From contig JAFZTG010000097.1 in assembly GCA_017618935.1 (NCBI GenBank), positions 1 to 25,995 on the forward strand: 25,995 bases of DNA, given 5' to 3'. Made by a program: the position numbers and the translations under genes. This DNA is from Bacteroidales bacterium (GTDB taxonomy: Bacteria; Bacteroidota; Bacteroidia; Bacteroidales; UBA1715). Positions within the stretch are counted from its first letter, which is position 1. Every line of letters starts with the position of its first letter. Below, one piece after another: positions 8,429-16,937 of the stretch. A model generated the notes under the pieces. The model searched no databases and had not been told where the DNA came from. It was given only the letters and a program-made list of their open reading frames with translations.

Positions 8429-9262
8429 TTAATATTCCCACAAATCATGTTCGAAGTTGAAAATGAATGTTTTAATTCTTTCTGCTTCGTACAATTGTTC
8501 TATACCGAATTTGTAAGAGTTTACTTCACGGTTGTTGTACACGTTTGTTTCACGTGAGATGAAGCTACTGAAATAACGTCTTTGGAACAAATCATAGAAT
8601 GATTTTTGGTCACCATCGCTATTCGGATTGAATGCCTCATGCGTTGCCAACATTGGCAAAGCAGCGGGGAAATAAATCTTATAAGGCAACGATTTACGAA
8701 TTTCACCGTCTTTTTCAAATTCACGCAAAGCTGTAATCCACATAATACGTGGATCCATTACCGAACGTTGTTTGTCAAATACCCATTCTTCCTTCAAGAT
8801 CAAGAATTTCACAGAACTTGGTTGCATTGTGTTTTCAATAGCTTTAGCACTTTCTGTACCATCTTCATTTTCAATGTAGATAGTATCAATACTTGCACCC
8901 AACTTTGTCTTAAAATCCTCGTATGTGATAGGAACTGCCCCGTCACTCATTGGATCGTAAGGAATAATAGAACCATGTTCAATTGCATCGATTGTCAATG
9001 CAGTCAAACTGAAACGTGAACCAATTCTTCCAGTCTCATTATTGGGGAAATACAATGGATGGTTGATTTTTTCACGAAGTGGCAATGTTCTCTCAATTTG
9101 CTTAGACCACATTACGTCAGCGTAACGTATCTGTTGCATAGGAACAGGTTTTCTTTCAGTCATATGAGGCTTGTCATACGGACTGTCAGGATATTCACTC
9201 TGTTGAGCAAATAATGCTGAAGAAAACGCTACAGCAATAATAAATAATCCTAATTTTTTCAT
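8429..9262 (-). CDS. gldN: Type IX secretion system ring protein GldN/PorN
   Basis: A periplasmic protein that with lipoprotein GldK/PorK forms the large T9SS ring under the outer membrane. It has 277 residues. I start at ATG 9262 (MKKLGLF); the open frame reaches a TTG three codons further up, but the ATG fits the signal peptide better. A Sec signal peptide (MKKLGLFIIAVAFSSALFAQ) ends at AQ. The mature part carries family features: MQQIRYADVMWSKQIERTL, HPLYFPN, RFSLTAL, and the late QRRYFSSFISRETNVYNNRE. The length suits GldN, though P. gingivalis PorN is somewhat longer. It is the last gene of the operon, 18 bases after gldM, and is followed by a strong terminator. Confidence 0.95.
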   Translation of the reverse strand: MKKLGLFIIAVAFSSALFAQQSEYPDSPYDKPHMTERKPVPMQQIRYADVMWSKQIERTLPLREKINHPLYFPNNETGRIGSRFSLTALTIDAIEHGSIIPYDPMSDGAVPITYEDFKTKLGASIDTIYIENEDGTESAKAIENTMQPSSVKFLILKEEWVFDKQRSVMDPRIMWITALREFEKDGEIRKSLPYKIYFPAALPMLATHEAFNPNSDGDQKSFYDLFQRRYFSSFISRETNVYNNREVNSYKFGIEQLYEAERIKTFIFNFEHDLWEY

Positions 9263-9280
9263 AACATTCAATTTTAAGTT

Positions 9281-10954
9281 CTATTTAACTACAAATTTCA
9301 ATACTCCTAGACTACGAGGTTTGCCATCAGGTCCAACAGCTTTGATATCCTCAAAATAAACTTTCGAACCTTTTGAAACCTTGCTAAAAATATTTTGTTT
9401 TACTTGTTGATTAATCCTATTACTCTTAACCGTTTCCGACAAGAAATAAGCTCCCACTTGCGCACTGACAGTGAATGACGTTACCTTGAATGACAAGTCG
9501 AAATCGAAATCTTTCATCTTTGCATCAACAGTCTGAGCTGCTTGCAATCTTGCCTTATCAATATCACCACCACTCATACCTAACACTTCTGGAACAGGGT
9601 CTGGTACTCTCTTGATACGGAATTCCACACTACCCATGTTTTGTTTCTTACCATTAATGTCGGCAACAACGGAGACATTACATTTTCCAGCTTGTTTTAC
9701 ACGTACAATATAACCACCACCTGCATTTTTTGTGATAGACCCCTTGTCACCCGGCGTCAAAGAAGCAGATATCTTATCAGCGGGAACACCAGGTACAGAA
9801 ATGTCAACTGGGTTATCAGGACCGATATAGAATACGTTCATCTTTGTTGGAGATACAACCAAACTTGGTTTTGCAACTTGGTATTCTCCCGTTATAGTAT
9901 AACTCAACGTATCTGATGAATTTGGTTTTGGCAATTTGATTACCGCATTATATTTTTGGGCACCAATACCACCACCTGTAACTTCATACATTGGAAGACC
10001 ACTTGCAGGGTCAATAGGTAACTTTCTTCCATTTACATATACGTCCAAAGCTTGCGTCGTATCGAATGCAGCCAAGAAGATATGAGAAGAATATTTGTTT
10101 CCTTGCATAATATAGGTACTTGGAGCTAAAATCACTGGTTCCAGCTTATTAAACTTGAATGAAGTTGCATCCAACTGACCATACATTAAATTCAACAAGT
10201 CACCTTCAACGTTACGTACGGCAGATTGCCATTGTGTAAGCACGGTAATAACACCCATCAAAGGCAAATGTTCAAATTGAGAACTTGCCCAAGGAATGAT
10301 ACCTGCCTCGTGACCACCACCAACAACATCGTCGGTACATAAAGCAGCTTTCACGTTGCTTGCCATTACGGAAGTGGAGTCAGAGCCATTCATAGCAGCA
10401 ATATCCAAAACCCATGTACGGAAACTATTAATAGATGCTTTCAATTTAGCACCGCCACAATTGTCACTTTGACCTTGGTCGTTACCAACCATGATTTGAG
10501 CAGCAATATCCAAGTTATCCTTCGATTGACATTGCTCTTCCAATGACAATGTATCTATCTTATCACCATTATCAACTGCGACGTACAATCTTGTACTTCC
10601 AGTCTCTGGACGAGTAAAGCAAGTGCTTCTATCAATCTTATCCGCATAAAATATAATAGTATCTTTATAATACTGCATTTCAGCAACCAAACTATCAGCT
10701 TTTTGTTTCAACACCAATGACAAATCGTGTACTTTTTGCACTTTTTGTGGATTTGCCATATATGCTTTTTCAATAGCATCGTACGCAATCTGGTTCTTAC
10801 TGATAAAGTTTTCGTTGGTAACGTTCAAGGAATTATTGATTTTGATGAATGAATCAAGCACATCCTTCGAAACGTTCAACGCCATCAAAGCAGTATAGAA
10901 AAGGTACATCATACCAATCATCTTCTGTCTAGGCGTTTCCTTTCCGTGTCCCAT
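9281..10954 (-). CDS. gldM: Type IX secretion system motor protein GldM/PorM
   Basis: The inner-membrane-anchored periplasmic shaft of the T9SS motor, which takes energy from GldL and reaches the GldK/GldN ring. It has 557 residues, a little longer than the ~510-520 of studied homologues. The short cytoplasmic N-terminus MGHGKETPRQKM is followed by one membrane helix (residues ~12-30, MIGMMYLFYTALMALNVS). Arg9 matches the Arg in this helix region that is important for proton-driven function in Flavobacterium johnsoniae. The remainder is periplasmic, with helices first and then beta-rich modules (PVDISVPGVPADKISASL and the C-terminal GVLKFVVK), as expected for domains D1-D4. It lies 43 bases after gldL. 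Confidence 0.97.
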   Translation of the reverse strand: MGHGKETPRQKMIGMMYLFYTALMALNVSKDVLDSFIKINNSLNVTNENFISKNQIAYDAIEKAYMANPQKVQKVHDLSLVLKQKADSLVAEMQYYKDTIIFYADKIDRSTCFTRPETGSTRLYVAVDNGDKIDTLSLEEQCQSKDNLDIAAQIMVGNDQGQSDNCGGAKLKASINSFRTWVLDIAAMNGSDSTSVMASNVKAALCTDDVVGGGHEAGIIPWASSQFEHLPLMGVITVLTQWQSAVRNVEGDLLNLMYGQLDATSFKFNKLEPVILAPSTYIMQGNKYSSHIFLAAFDTTQALDVYVNGRKLPIDPASGLPMYEVTGGGIGAQKYNAVIKLPKPNSSDTLSYTITGEYQVAKPSLVVSPTKMNVFYIGPDNPVDISVPGVPADKISASLTPGDKGSITKNAGGGYIVRVKQAGKCNVSVVADINGKKQNMGSVEFRIKRVPDPVPEVLGMSGGDIDKARLQAAQTVDAKMKDFDFDLSFKVTSFTVSAQVGAYFLSETVKSNRINQQVKQNIFSKVSKGSKVYFEDIKAVGPDGKPRSLGVLKFVVK

Positions 10955-10997
10955 TATCTTAGTCTTTTAAATTTTTCTATACTTAATTGAACAAATC

Positions 10998-12011
10998 TTA
11001 TTTAATGCTCATAGCATTCAACATATTGCCATACACAGTGTTCAATGCAGACAAGTTCTGGCTTAACTTAGAAATTTCTGCCTTGTACTGAGCAACGTCA
11101 TTTGCAGTTGATTTCAAATCAGACATGATTGAATTGATACCTGAAGTAATCTCTTCAGTAGCAGTCAAGTTCTTATTTGAATTTTGCAATTGCATTTCAT
11201 ATACAGCGTTCAATGCAGACAAGTTCTTTGTCAATGCCTCTTGTTGTTCTGCTTGAGCTTTTGTACTGTCTCCGATAGAAGAGAAATTTGTGTTCAAGCC
11301 TTCCAACAATTGTTGATAGCTTTGACCTGAAGTTGCAATAATGTCAGCTGTCTTCTCAGCCGATGCAGAAATCAATTGTGATGACTTGCTTCCTGACTCA
11401 GCAATTGAATTTGCTGTTTGTTTTGCAGATTCAGCAATTGAATCAAATGCACCTGTCATTGACGACACTGAATTATTTGCATTATTGATATTTTCAACAT
11501 AAGAATTTGTTGCAACAGCAGCGTTTGCTATATCAGACATACTAGATACATTGTTGTTCAATGCCTCCAAGTTGTTGCCCAAACGAACGAACATATCTTC
11601 ACCTAGTTTGCCTTTTTCCAACAATTCGTCGAATTTTTCCAATGCAGAACCGCCTTCTTTTCCGCCAGGTCCACCAACACCGCCTTCAATTTTACCAGAC
11701 AACTTATCTTTCAAGAATGTTGTCAACGGAGTTGTGTCTTGAACATCTTGAATACCCTCACCTTCTGGAGTCGGAATCAATTCAGGATATACCAATGTCC
11801 AGTCTATTTCAGCATGTACAGGTTCGAAAGCTGAGAAGAAGAAAATAACTGCTTCTGTCAACAAACCAACAACCAACATAGGTCCAGCACCCGGATAGTG
11901 TTGAATTTTAAACAATGCACCAACCATTACGACAGATGCTCCCCAACCATAAACTTTCGCCATAAACTTTTTCCAGCCGTCTGTTTCGACTAGTTCTGAA
12001 ATACTCATCAT
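10998..12011 (-). CDS. gldL: Type IX secretion system motor protein GldL/PorL
   Basis: The cytoplasmic-membrane half of the T9SS motor. GldL pentamers surround a GldM dimer and use the proton gradient. Two membrane helices lie at residues ~22-39 and ~43-62. Charged and polar residues known to matter in F. johnsoniae GldL have clear counterparts: Tyr21, Lys35 and His38 in YGWGASVVMVGALFKIQHYPG, Glu53 in LTEAVIFFFSAFEP, and Glu63 at its end. After them comes a long cytoplasmic tail (to residue 337) rich in Ala, Ser, Asn and Gln with heptad-like spacing, probably coiled coil. A short unit NLSALNxVY occurs twice near the end. The protein is much longer than F. johnsoniae GldL (~215) and nearer P. 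gingivalis PorL (~310). A double ATG opens the gene; I use the first. Confidence 0.96.
   Translation of the reverse strand: MMSISELVETDGWKKFMAKVYGWGASVVMVGALFKIQHYPGAGPMLVVGLLTEAVIFFFSAFEPVHAEIDWTLVYPELIPTPEGEGIQDVQDTTPLTTFLKDKLSGKIEGGVGGPGGKEGGSALEKFDELLEKGKLGEDMFVRLGNNLEALNNNVSSMSDIANAAVATNSYVENINNANNSVSSMTGAFDSIAESAKQTANSIAESGSKSSQLISASAEKTADIIATSGQSYQQLLEGLNTNFSSIGDSTKAQAEQQEALTKNLSALNAVYEMQLQNSNKNLTATEEITSGINSIMSDLKSTANDVAQYKAEISKLSQNLSALNTVYGNMLNAMSIK
11040..11227. repeat. direct 20-base repeat within gldL
   Basis: The 20-mer GTTCAATGCAGACAAGTTCT occurs exactly at 11040-11059 and again at 11208-11227. It encodes the duplicated NLSALN segment of the GldL coiled-coil tail, so it reflects an internal protein duplication rather than a mobile element. 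Confidence 0.8.
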
Positions 12012-12062
12012 AACCTTTAAGAATTTTAATGTGTGTAATTTTTATTTTTTTCTATTTATCTA

Positions 12063-13469
12063 TTAATATACTTGTGAATCACCTACGCCATCAGCACCGT
12101 ATGCACGACCAAGATATGTTTGTACACATCTGAAACCGATGTAACTTTTTGCTGAATCTTGATATTCGTAAGTTCTTGAGCTACATTGCATATAGTAAGC
12201 AATATCCTTCCATGATCCACCACGAACAACTTTTCTTTTCATCACGATTGGATCATCGTCCAATGCACTATAATAATTGTCAGTGTTCATGTCACCAGTA
12301 AAACTATATGCACTTTCGTCAAATGCAGTCTGTGTCCATTCTGCTACGTTACCAGCCATATCATACAAGCCCCATTCGTTTGGTTCATAGTGACCTACGA
12401 CAACTGTTTGGATACCACCATCATCAGTGTAGTTACCACGCAATGGTTTGAAGTTTGCGATGAAACAGCCTAAGTAGTTTCTTGTATAGTTACCACCCCA
12501 AGGATATGGAGATGATTCCAAACCACCTCTTGCAGCATATTCCCATTCTGTTTCTGATGGCAAACGATAATCATTAACAATTACTTTCTTTACACTACGC
12601 AAGTAACCATTCTTCAATTGTGTTCTCCAAACACTGAAAGCAACTGCTTGTTTCCATGAAACACCTACAACTGGATAATGGTCGTATGCAGGATGCCAGA
12701 AATACATAGCAGACATTGGGTCATTATACGAATATGTATAATCACTAACCCAACATAATGTATCTGGATAAATATTGATTTCTTCTTTTACAATATAAGA
12801 AGATCTATCTTTGATTGCTTGTCTTGTTCCATCAGCACGTTGTACTTCGCCTTCGTATTTACCTGTTTTATAATTGTATGCACGATTTTCCTTACCGCCT
12901 ACTTTCTTCTTTTCAGCAGCTTGTTTGAAATCCATCCAGTAAAATACGAAATTCAAACGACGAACATCCAATTCGTGTTTCTTGTAGAAACGTTCATCAC
13001 CTTGCAAGAAGAACGACAATAAAGCTTCACGGTTTTCTGCCTCGTTCCAATCAATTGGCTTCGTCCAGTCAATGTACTGCTCATCATCATCCAAGTCTTC
13101 ACCGAATTCGTTTACGGTAACGAACAAATCTTCCTTACCAGCATCTTCCTTCAATGTAACATATGCCAACGAATCGCGAACCCAATCCACGAATTGACGA
13201 TATTCATTGTTGGTGATTTCTGTTTCATCCATCCAGAACGCCTGAACAGACACCGTACGGTTTTGAGCCGTATTAGCCCATGCAACATCTTGATCACTTG
13301 GTCCAACATTCAAACTTCCCTGTGGAATAAACAACATCCCGAACGGAACTTCATTACTCCAAGCTGGTCTTGTCTGTGTACCTGACAACTCTCCACTTTG
13401 ATAACTTGATGAACAACTTGCCATCAAAGCGATAATCGAACTAAAGAACAATAACTTTTTCATATGCAT
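12063..13469 (-). CDS. gldK: Type IX secretion system lipoprotein GldK/PorK
   Basis: An outer-membrane lipoprotein that forms the T9SS periplasmic ring with GldN. It has 468 residues with a lipoprotein signal peptide whose lipobox LMASC puts the lipidated Cys at position 19 (17 if the second ATG at 13463, MKKLLFF, is the true start). The body is a formylglycine-generating-enzyme/sulfatase-modifying-factor-like domain. It is seen in GMLFIPQGSLNVGPSDQD, VVGVSWKQAVAFSVWRTQ, RLPSETEWEYAARGG, WGLYDMAGNVAEWTQ, VVRGGSWKDIAYYMQCSSR and YIGFRCV. In GldK this fold is structural and not thought to be catalytic. It lies 44 bases after porP, consistent with one porP-gldKLMN transcript. Confidence 0.96.
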   Translation of the reverse strand: MHMKKLLFFSSIIALMASCSSSYQSGELSGTQTRPAWSNEVPFGMLFIPQGSLNVGPSDQDVAWANTAQNRTVSVQAFWMDETEITNNEYRQFVDWVRDSLAYVTLKEDAGKEDLFVTVNEFGEDLDDDEQYIDWTKPIDWNEAENREALLSFFLQGDERFYKKHELDVRRLNFVFYWMDFKQAAEKKKVGGKENRAYNYKTGKYEGEVQRADGTRQAIKDRSSYIVKEEINIYPDTLCWVSDYTYSYNDPMSAMYFWHPAYDHYPVVGVSWKQAVAFSVWRTQLKNGYLRSVKKVIVNDYRLPSETEWEYAARGGLESSPYPWGGNYTRNYLGCFIANFKPLRGNYTDDGGIQTVVVGHYEPNEWGLYDMAGNVAEWTQTAFDESAYSFTGDMNTDNYYSALDDDPIVMKRKVVRGGSWKDIAYYMQCSSRTYEYQDSAKSYIGFRCVQTYLGRAYGADGVGDSQVY

Positions 13470-13513
13470 TCATATTAAAATAATTCGCAAGTTAATACTA
13501 TTTTCTAAATATC

Positions 13514-14494
13514 CTACAAAAATCTTACACTTTTATAAATTTTATTTTCTTTTTCTATAAACAAATTAAAGTCATACGACAACATAAACTCAAGATTACC
13601 AGCACTTTCGCCCCCTAATTTCGATGTCACAATATCATAAGAAAAAATTGCCTTCAAACCATCTAATTTTGTCCCATCTTTGAATTGAGCACCGATATTT
13701 AGGGAAATATCTTGACTACTTGTGTATGAAATTCCAACGATCGCAAAGTTATTATAAATTGCTCTACAATCAAAACTTACTTGTAAATCTGATAATGTTG
13801 TTTTGAGTATCATTGCCGGACACAATGTCCATTTCGGACTTGATGTTTTGTAATCATATCCGCAAGAAAGCCAGTAATGACGCTTCAGATACTTCATTTT
13901 GCCCGAATCAAATTTCAAACTTGGTTCGTTTAACTCCGTAACGGAAAACGCAGCATACAAGCCTCCCACTTGATAAAATGCTCCAAAACCTAACAGTAAA
14001 TTGGAAAATTTTTCCTTTGAGCTAATGGTCGATTCCAAATAACTATCGTTGGTACCATCAGGATAAACCGCTTCGCTCAAATCCCAACCGACAGTATTCA
14101 GTCCCGCACTCAAGCCTAAGCCCAATCGTCCGGAACGAAGATTAAGATGATATGCATAATTCAATTTTGCAGACATTCTTTTTTCAAACCCTTCCTTCGT
14201 CTGTGCCACCGACAAGCCTACTCCACTATTGACCGACTTGATCGGCATAGAGACGTTGAACCATGTTGATGCCGGTCCCGACTTATCAACAAATCCCACA
14301 TACTGATTACGCACCACCAAACTCGCATTACCATAATCAAAAGCTCCACAAATTGCAGGATTATATGAAGATTGATGGAACGCATAAAGCGAACTTCTCG
14401 GATTCAATTGTGCAACGACAATAGAATTCATTGCAACGACACATACAATCGTTGAACCCAAAAATTTCAAAATATATTTCAATCTACTTTCCAT
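13514..14494 (-). CDS. porP: PorP/SprF family type IX secretion outer-membrane protein
   Basis: An outer-membrane protein of the PorP/SprF family, which in studied systems helps T9SS cargo reach or stay on the cell surface and contacts the PorK/PorN ring. The 326 residues start with a signal peptide ending near VVAQ (residue 29). Then follows the family opening LNPRSSLYAFHQSSYNPAICGAFD, and after it alternating beta strands typical of a barrel (VGLSVAQTKEGFEKRMSAKLNYAYHLNL, LGLGLSAGLN, LLGFGAFYQVGGLYAAFSV). It is the first gene of the T9SS operon. The upstream 119-base gap is AT-rich, and I see no exact TAnnTTTG promoter there. The position ahead of gldK matches P. gingivalis. Confidence 0.9.
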   Translation of the reverse strand: MESRLKYILKFLGSTIVCVVAMNSIVVAQLNPRSSLYAFHQSSYNPAICGAFDYGNASLVVRNQYVGFVDKSGPASTWFNVSMPIKSVNSGVGLSVAQTKEGFEKRMSAKLNYAYHLNLRSGRLGLGLSAGLNTVGWDLSEAVYPDGTNDSYLESTISSKEKFSNLLLGFGAFYQVGGLYAAFSVTELNEPSLKFDSGKMKYLKRHYWLSCGYDYKTSSPKWTLCPAMILKTTLSDLQVSFDCRAIYNNFAIVGISYTSSQDISLNIGAQFKDGTKLDGLKAIFSYDIVTSKLGGESAGNLEFMLSYDFNLFIEKENKIYKSVRFL

Positions 14495-14586
14495 TGTGGA
14501 AACCTAACTGAAAAGAATGCGTAAATAAACTACATTTTTTTTATGATTGCAAACATTTGAAAAAAATCATTGATTTTTGACATGCT

Positions 14587-14607
14587 TATACATTATAATA
14601 ATGTATA
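14587..14607. repeat. AT-only inverted repeat after the GatB/YqeY gene
   Basis: A perfect 9-bp inverted repeat TATACATTA-TAA-TAATGTATA lies 6 bases past the GatB/YqeY stop on the minus strand. It could help end that transcript, but it is almost all A/T with no T-tract directly after it. It could equally be an operator. A second small A/T hairpin with a T-run lies at 14561-14579. Confidence 0.35.
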
Positions 14608-14613
14608 TACATC

Positions 14614-15060
14614 TTACGCCAATAATTTTTTTACTACATCAGAAATTGCCTTGCCATCGGCAACGCCTGCGAATTTCTTGCTTGCAATTCCCATAACCTT
14701 ACCCATATCTTTCATTGAGGTTGCTCCAGTAGCAGCCACAATCTCCTTGATACCCGCCTCAAGTTCTTCTGCAGAAAGTTGTTTTGGCAAATATACCATC
14801 AACACGTCAGCTTCGGAATTTTCCTTGTCGGCCAAGTCTTGCCTGTTGTTTGCCTGATATTCAGCAGCAGAGTCGCGACGTTGTTTAATGAGTTTCTGTA
14901 CTATTTTTAACTCAGCAGCATCGTCCAAATCATCGGCGCCTGTTTCTGCCTTTGCCAAAATAAACGCTGTTTTCAACGCTCGGATAGCATCTAACTTTAC
15001 TTTTTCCTGATTCTTCATTGCTGCCATTAAATCCAAGGCAACCTGTTTTGTAAGTTTCAT
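14614..15060 (-). CDS. GatB/YqeY domain-containing protein
   Basis: A small 148-residue cytoplasmic protein of the YqeY family, related to the C-terminal tail domain of GatB, the tRNA-dependent amidotransferase subunit. Recognisable segments are LKTAFILAK-like helices near 27-35, KLIKQRRDSAAEYQANNRQDLA in the middle, and VYLPKQLSAEELEAGIKEIV near 95-115. The end (GKVMGIASKKFAGVADGKAISDVVKKLL) is the usual family ending. A tRNA-binding role is often assumed from the GatB homology but is not established for stand-alone proteins. Its ATG overlaps the LptF/G stop in the 4-base sequence ATGA, so the two are translationally coupled. It is the last gene of its unit. Confidence 0.93.
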   Translation of the reverse strand: MKLTKQVALDLMAAMKNQEKVKLDAIRALKTAFILAKAETGADDLDDAAELKIVQKLIKQRRDSAAEYQANNRQDLADKENSEADVLMVYLPKQLSAEELEAGIKEIVAATGATSMKDMGKVMGIASKKFAGVADGKAISDVVKKLLA

Positions 15061-16505
15061 ATTGATACTTTTTTATGTTTTTTATCTATAATCTTCGACA
15101 TCAACTGACTGAGGAATGGTTTTAACGACGGCAAACCTTTGTCATTTACCGCAAGATACGTTAAATAAACTCCAATCATAAGTATAATAAAAATAGGATA
15201 CCACATTCCAAACCACGAGCTTATTGTTGCCGCCTTTACACTTTTTTCGGCTATCATCGTAAGAACATAGTACATAAGGTAGAAAATAAACGAAGCAATT
15301 ACGGGAACACCGAATCCTCCCTTTCGCACCAAAGCGCCAAACGGAGCGCCTACGAAAAACATTATCATGCACACAAATCCAAGAGTGAATTTTTTGTGCC
15401 ATTCTATACGAAACTTATTCAATCCTTGTTCCTGCGATATTGTCGGTTCTACCGCCGCCAACAAAAATGACTCTGCCGTCCTCGCCGAATTCAACGCCTT
15501 CATCGCTACCGATAATTTCCCCTCTTGGCTCATATTAGCATACAACGTATCCACATTCACCATTACTCCCAAAGAATCATCGTTTGCCTTTGCCTTATAT
15601 ACATTATTAATAAAGAATTGCGTGAGACTACGTGTATTATGTCCCTGATAATTCAACTTTAACGAATCAATCATATAATCCAACTGCATGACATTCTGCA
15701 TCTGTGAATTATGCTTGAACAATTCGACATTCGTTCGACTGAACGCATAGTCCTCCAACTCGAACAAAACCTGCTGCTTGTCAAATGAATACTGACGGAA
15801 CGGACGTTTCTTGCGATATTCGTCAATACTGCCTCTCTCAATCACATCCTCGTACGACTCGCCCGAATATAAGGTAAGCACCAAATAGCGTTTGTCGTCA
15901 GTAACTTTCATCGTGGCCGAGTCGGCAATGATGACACTCGTATTACCCGCATTATTCCTATGGTCATAAATCATCATATCGTACATCATGTTCGTTTCGG
16001 TATTTTTCGACGAAATCTTCAAACGAACCTGATCAATACCATCAAAGAATATACCTTCCTTTATATTCATTTCTGGTCGCTGGTTTCTAACATCAAACAT
16101 CAAGGACCACAACCGCAGATTAGAATACGGCAACACATTATTCGCATAGACAAACGCCCCTGCCATCAAAATGACATTGAACACTATCAACGGTAACATG
16201 ATTCTCGCTAATGAGACACCTGCCGATTTGATTGCTATCAGTTCGTTAGTGTCGCCCATGCTACCATACGCAAATATCGAGGAACACAACACAGCCAAGG
16301 GCAATGACATTTGGAGCAAACCCATTGCCGCAAAAAAGAAGAGTTCCAAAATTATCCGTAGTTCTAGTCCCTTGCCTACAAGGTCGTCAATGTAACGCCA
16401 CAAGAATTGCATGAGCAACAGAAAAGTCGTCACGAAAAAAATTATGACTAACGGTACCAAATATGATTTTAGAATAAATAAGTCTAATTTCTTAATCCCC
16501 AACAT
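15057..16505 (-). CDS. LptF/LptG (YjgP/YjgQ) family permease
   Basis: An inner-membrane subunit of the LptB2FG ABC transporter, which lifts lipopolysaccharide out of the inner membrane into the Lpt bridge. The 482 residues follow the family layout: three N-terminal membrane helices (about 12-35, 52-76, 98-120), a periplasmic beta-jellyroll (~125-375; MNIKEGIFFDGIDQVRLKI, VLTLYSGESYED, RKKRPFRQYSFDKQQVLFEL), and three C-terminal helices from FTLGFVCMIMFFVGAPFGALVRKGG onward. The APFGALVRKGGFG stretch is the conserved coupling region near LptB. Many Bacteroidota carry both LptF and LptG in this family, and I cannot say which this is. The start lies 5 bases after the START-like gene. Confidence 0.92.
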   Translation of the reverse strand: MLGIKKLDLFILKSYLVPLVIIFFVTTFLLLMQFLWRYIDDLVGKGLELRIILELFFFAAMGLLQMSLPLAVLCSSIFAYGSMGDTNELIAIKSAGVSLARIMLPLIVFNVILMAGAFVYANNVLPYSNLRLWSLMFDVRNQRPEMNIKEGIFFDGIDQVRLKISSKNTETNMMYDMMIYDHRNNAGNTSVIIADSATMKVTDDKRYLVLTLYSGESYEDVIERGSIDEYRKKRPFRQYSFDKQQVLFELEDYAFSRTNVELFKHNSQMQNVMQLDYMIDSLKLNYQGHNTRSLTQFFINNVYKAKANDDSLGVMVNVDTLYANMSQEGKLSVAMKALNSARTAESFLLAAVEPTISQEQGLNKFRIEWHKKFTLGFVCMIMFFVGAPFGALVRKGGFGVPVIASFIFYLMYYVLTMIAEKSVKAATISSWFGMWYPIFIILMIGVYLTYLAVNDKGLPSLKPFLSQLMSKIIDKKHKKVSI

Positions 16506-16510
16506 AATAC

Positions 16511-16891
16511 CTAAGCGGCCAACAACCGTTTCAAATTATCAATTTGAAAATTCCACAATCGAACAACATCATCATACTCCTCCTCCTCGGAAAAATCTAT
16601 CACATGCAACACGTAGGTCCCCGTCAATTCTTGTCGTTCAATCCTAAACTCAAAATAATCGTCTTCCTCATCCTCCTCCCAACGAAAACGAATAAACACA
16701 TTTTCGGCAGAATCAAGAACGATGGCACGGGAAATTTCCTTATGCCATAGGAAAGAATACACGGTGCCATCCTCGCTCGCAGCATCGTCGGCAAACCATT
16801 TTGCCAAGCCGTCGGGAGTAGCAACATATTTATACAATACGCCAGGCATTGTATTCATTTCAAACTCCAAGTCAATTTTTTGTTTCGACAT
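16511..16891 (-). CDS. START-like (SRPBCC) domain protein
   Basis: A 126-residue single-domain protein of the Bacteroidota START-like/AHSA1-related superfamily. Features are an opening strand and helix MSKQKIDLEFEMNTMPGVLYKYVATPDGLAKWFADD, where the VATPDGLAKWFAD helix is the hallmark of this fold. Then come antiparallel strands (SFLWHKEIS, VFIRFRWEE, YFEFRIER, GTYVLHVIDF) and a long C-terminal helix VVRLWNFQIDNLKRLLA. The fold usually encloses a hydrophobic pocket, but no ligand is known for this group. The segment EEDEEDDY is notably acidic. It lies 5 bases before the LptF/G gene and 46 after the methyltransferase gene. The repeated pairing with LptF/G might suggest a lipid link, which is inference only. 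Confidence 0.87.
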   Translation of the reverse strand: MSKQKIDLEFEMNTMPGVLYKYVATPDGLAKWFADDAASEDGTVYSFLWHKEISRAIVLDSAENVFIRFRWEEDEEDDYFEFRIERQELTGTYVLHVIDFSEEEEYDDVVRLWNFQIDNLKRLLAA

Positions 16892-16937
16892 ACTTATCGC
16901 ATTACAAATGCAAGATACAATTTTTTCTATTAAAACG

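Noticed and set aside
8346..8441. A 32-residue N-terminal extension of the M23 protein
   Set aside because: It would be encoded across the gldN terminator and its promoter, overlap the gldN end, and hide a good lipoprotein signal peptide beginning at 8345.
11040..11227. Exact 20-base direct repeats as a possible mobile or attachment site
   Set aside because: Both copies are in frame inside gldL and encode the same coiled-coil unit; there is no gene disruption or element between them.
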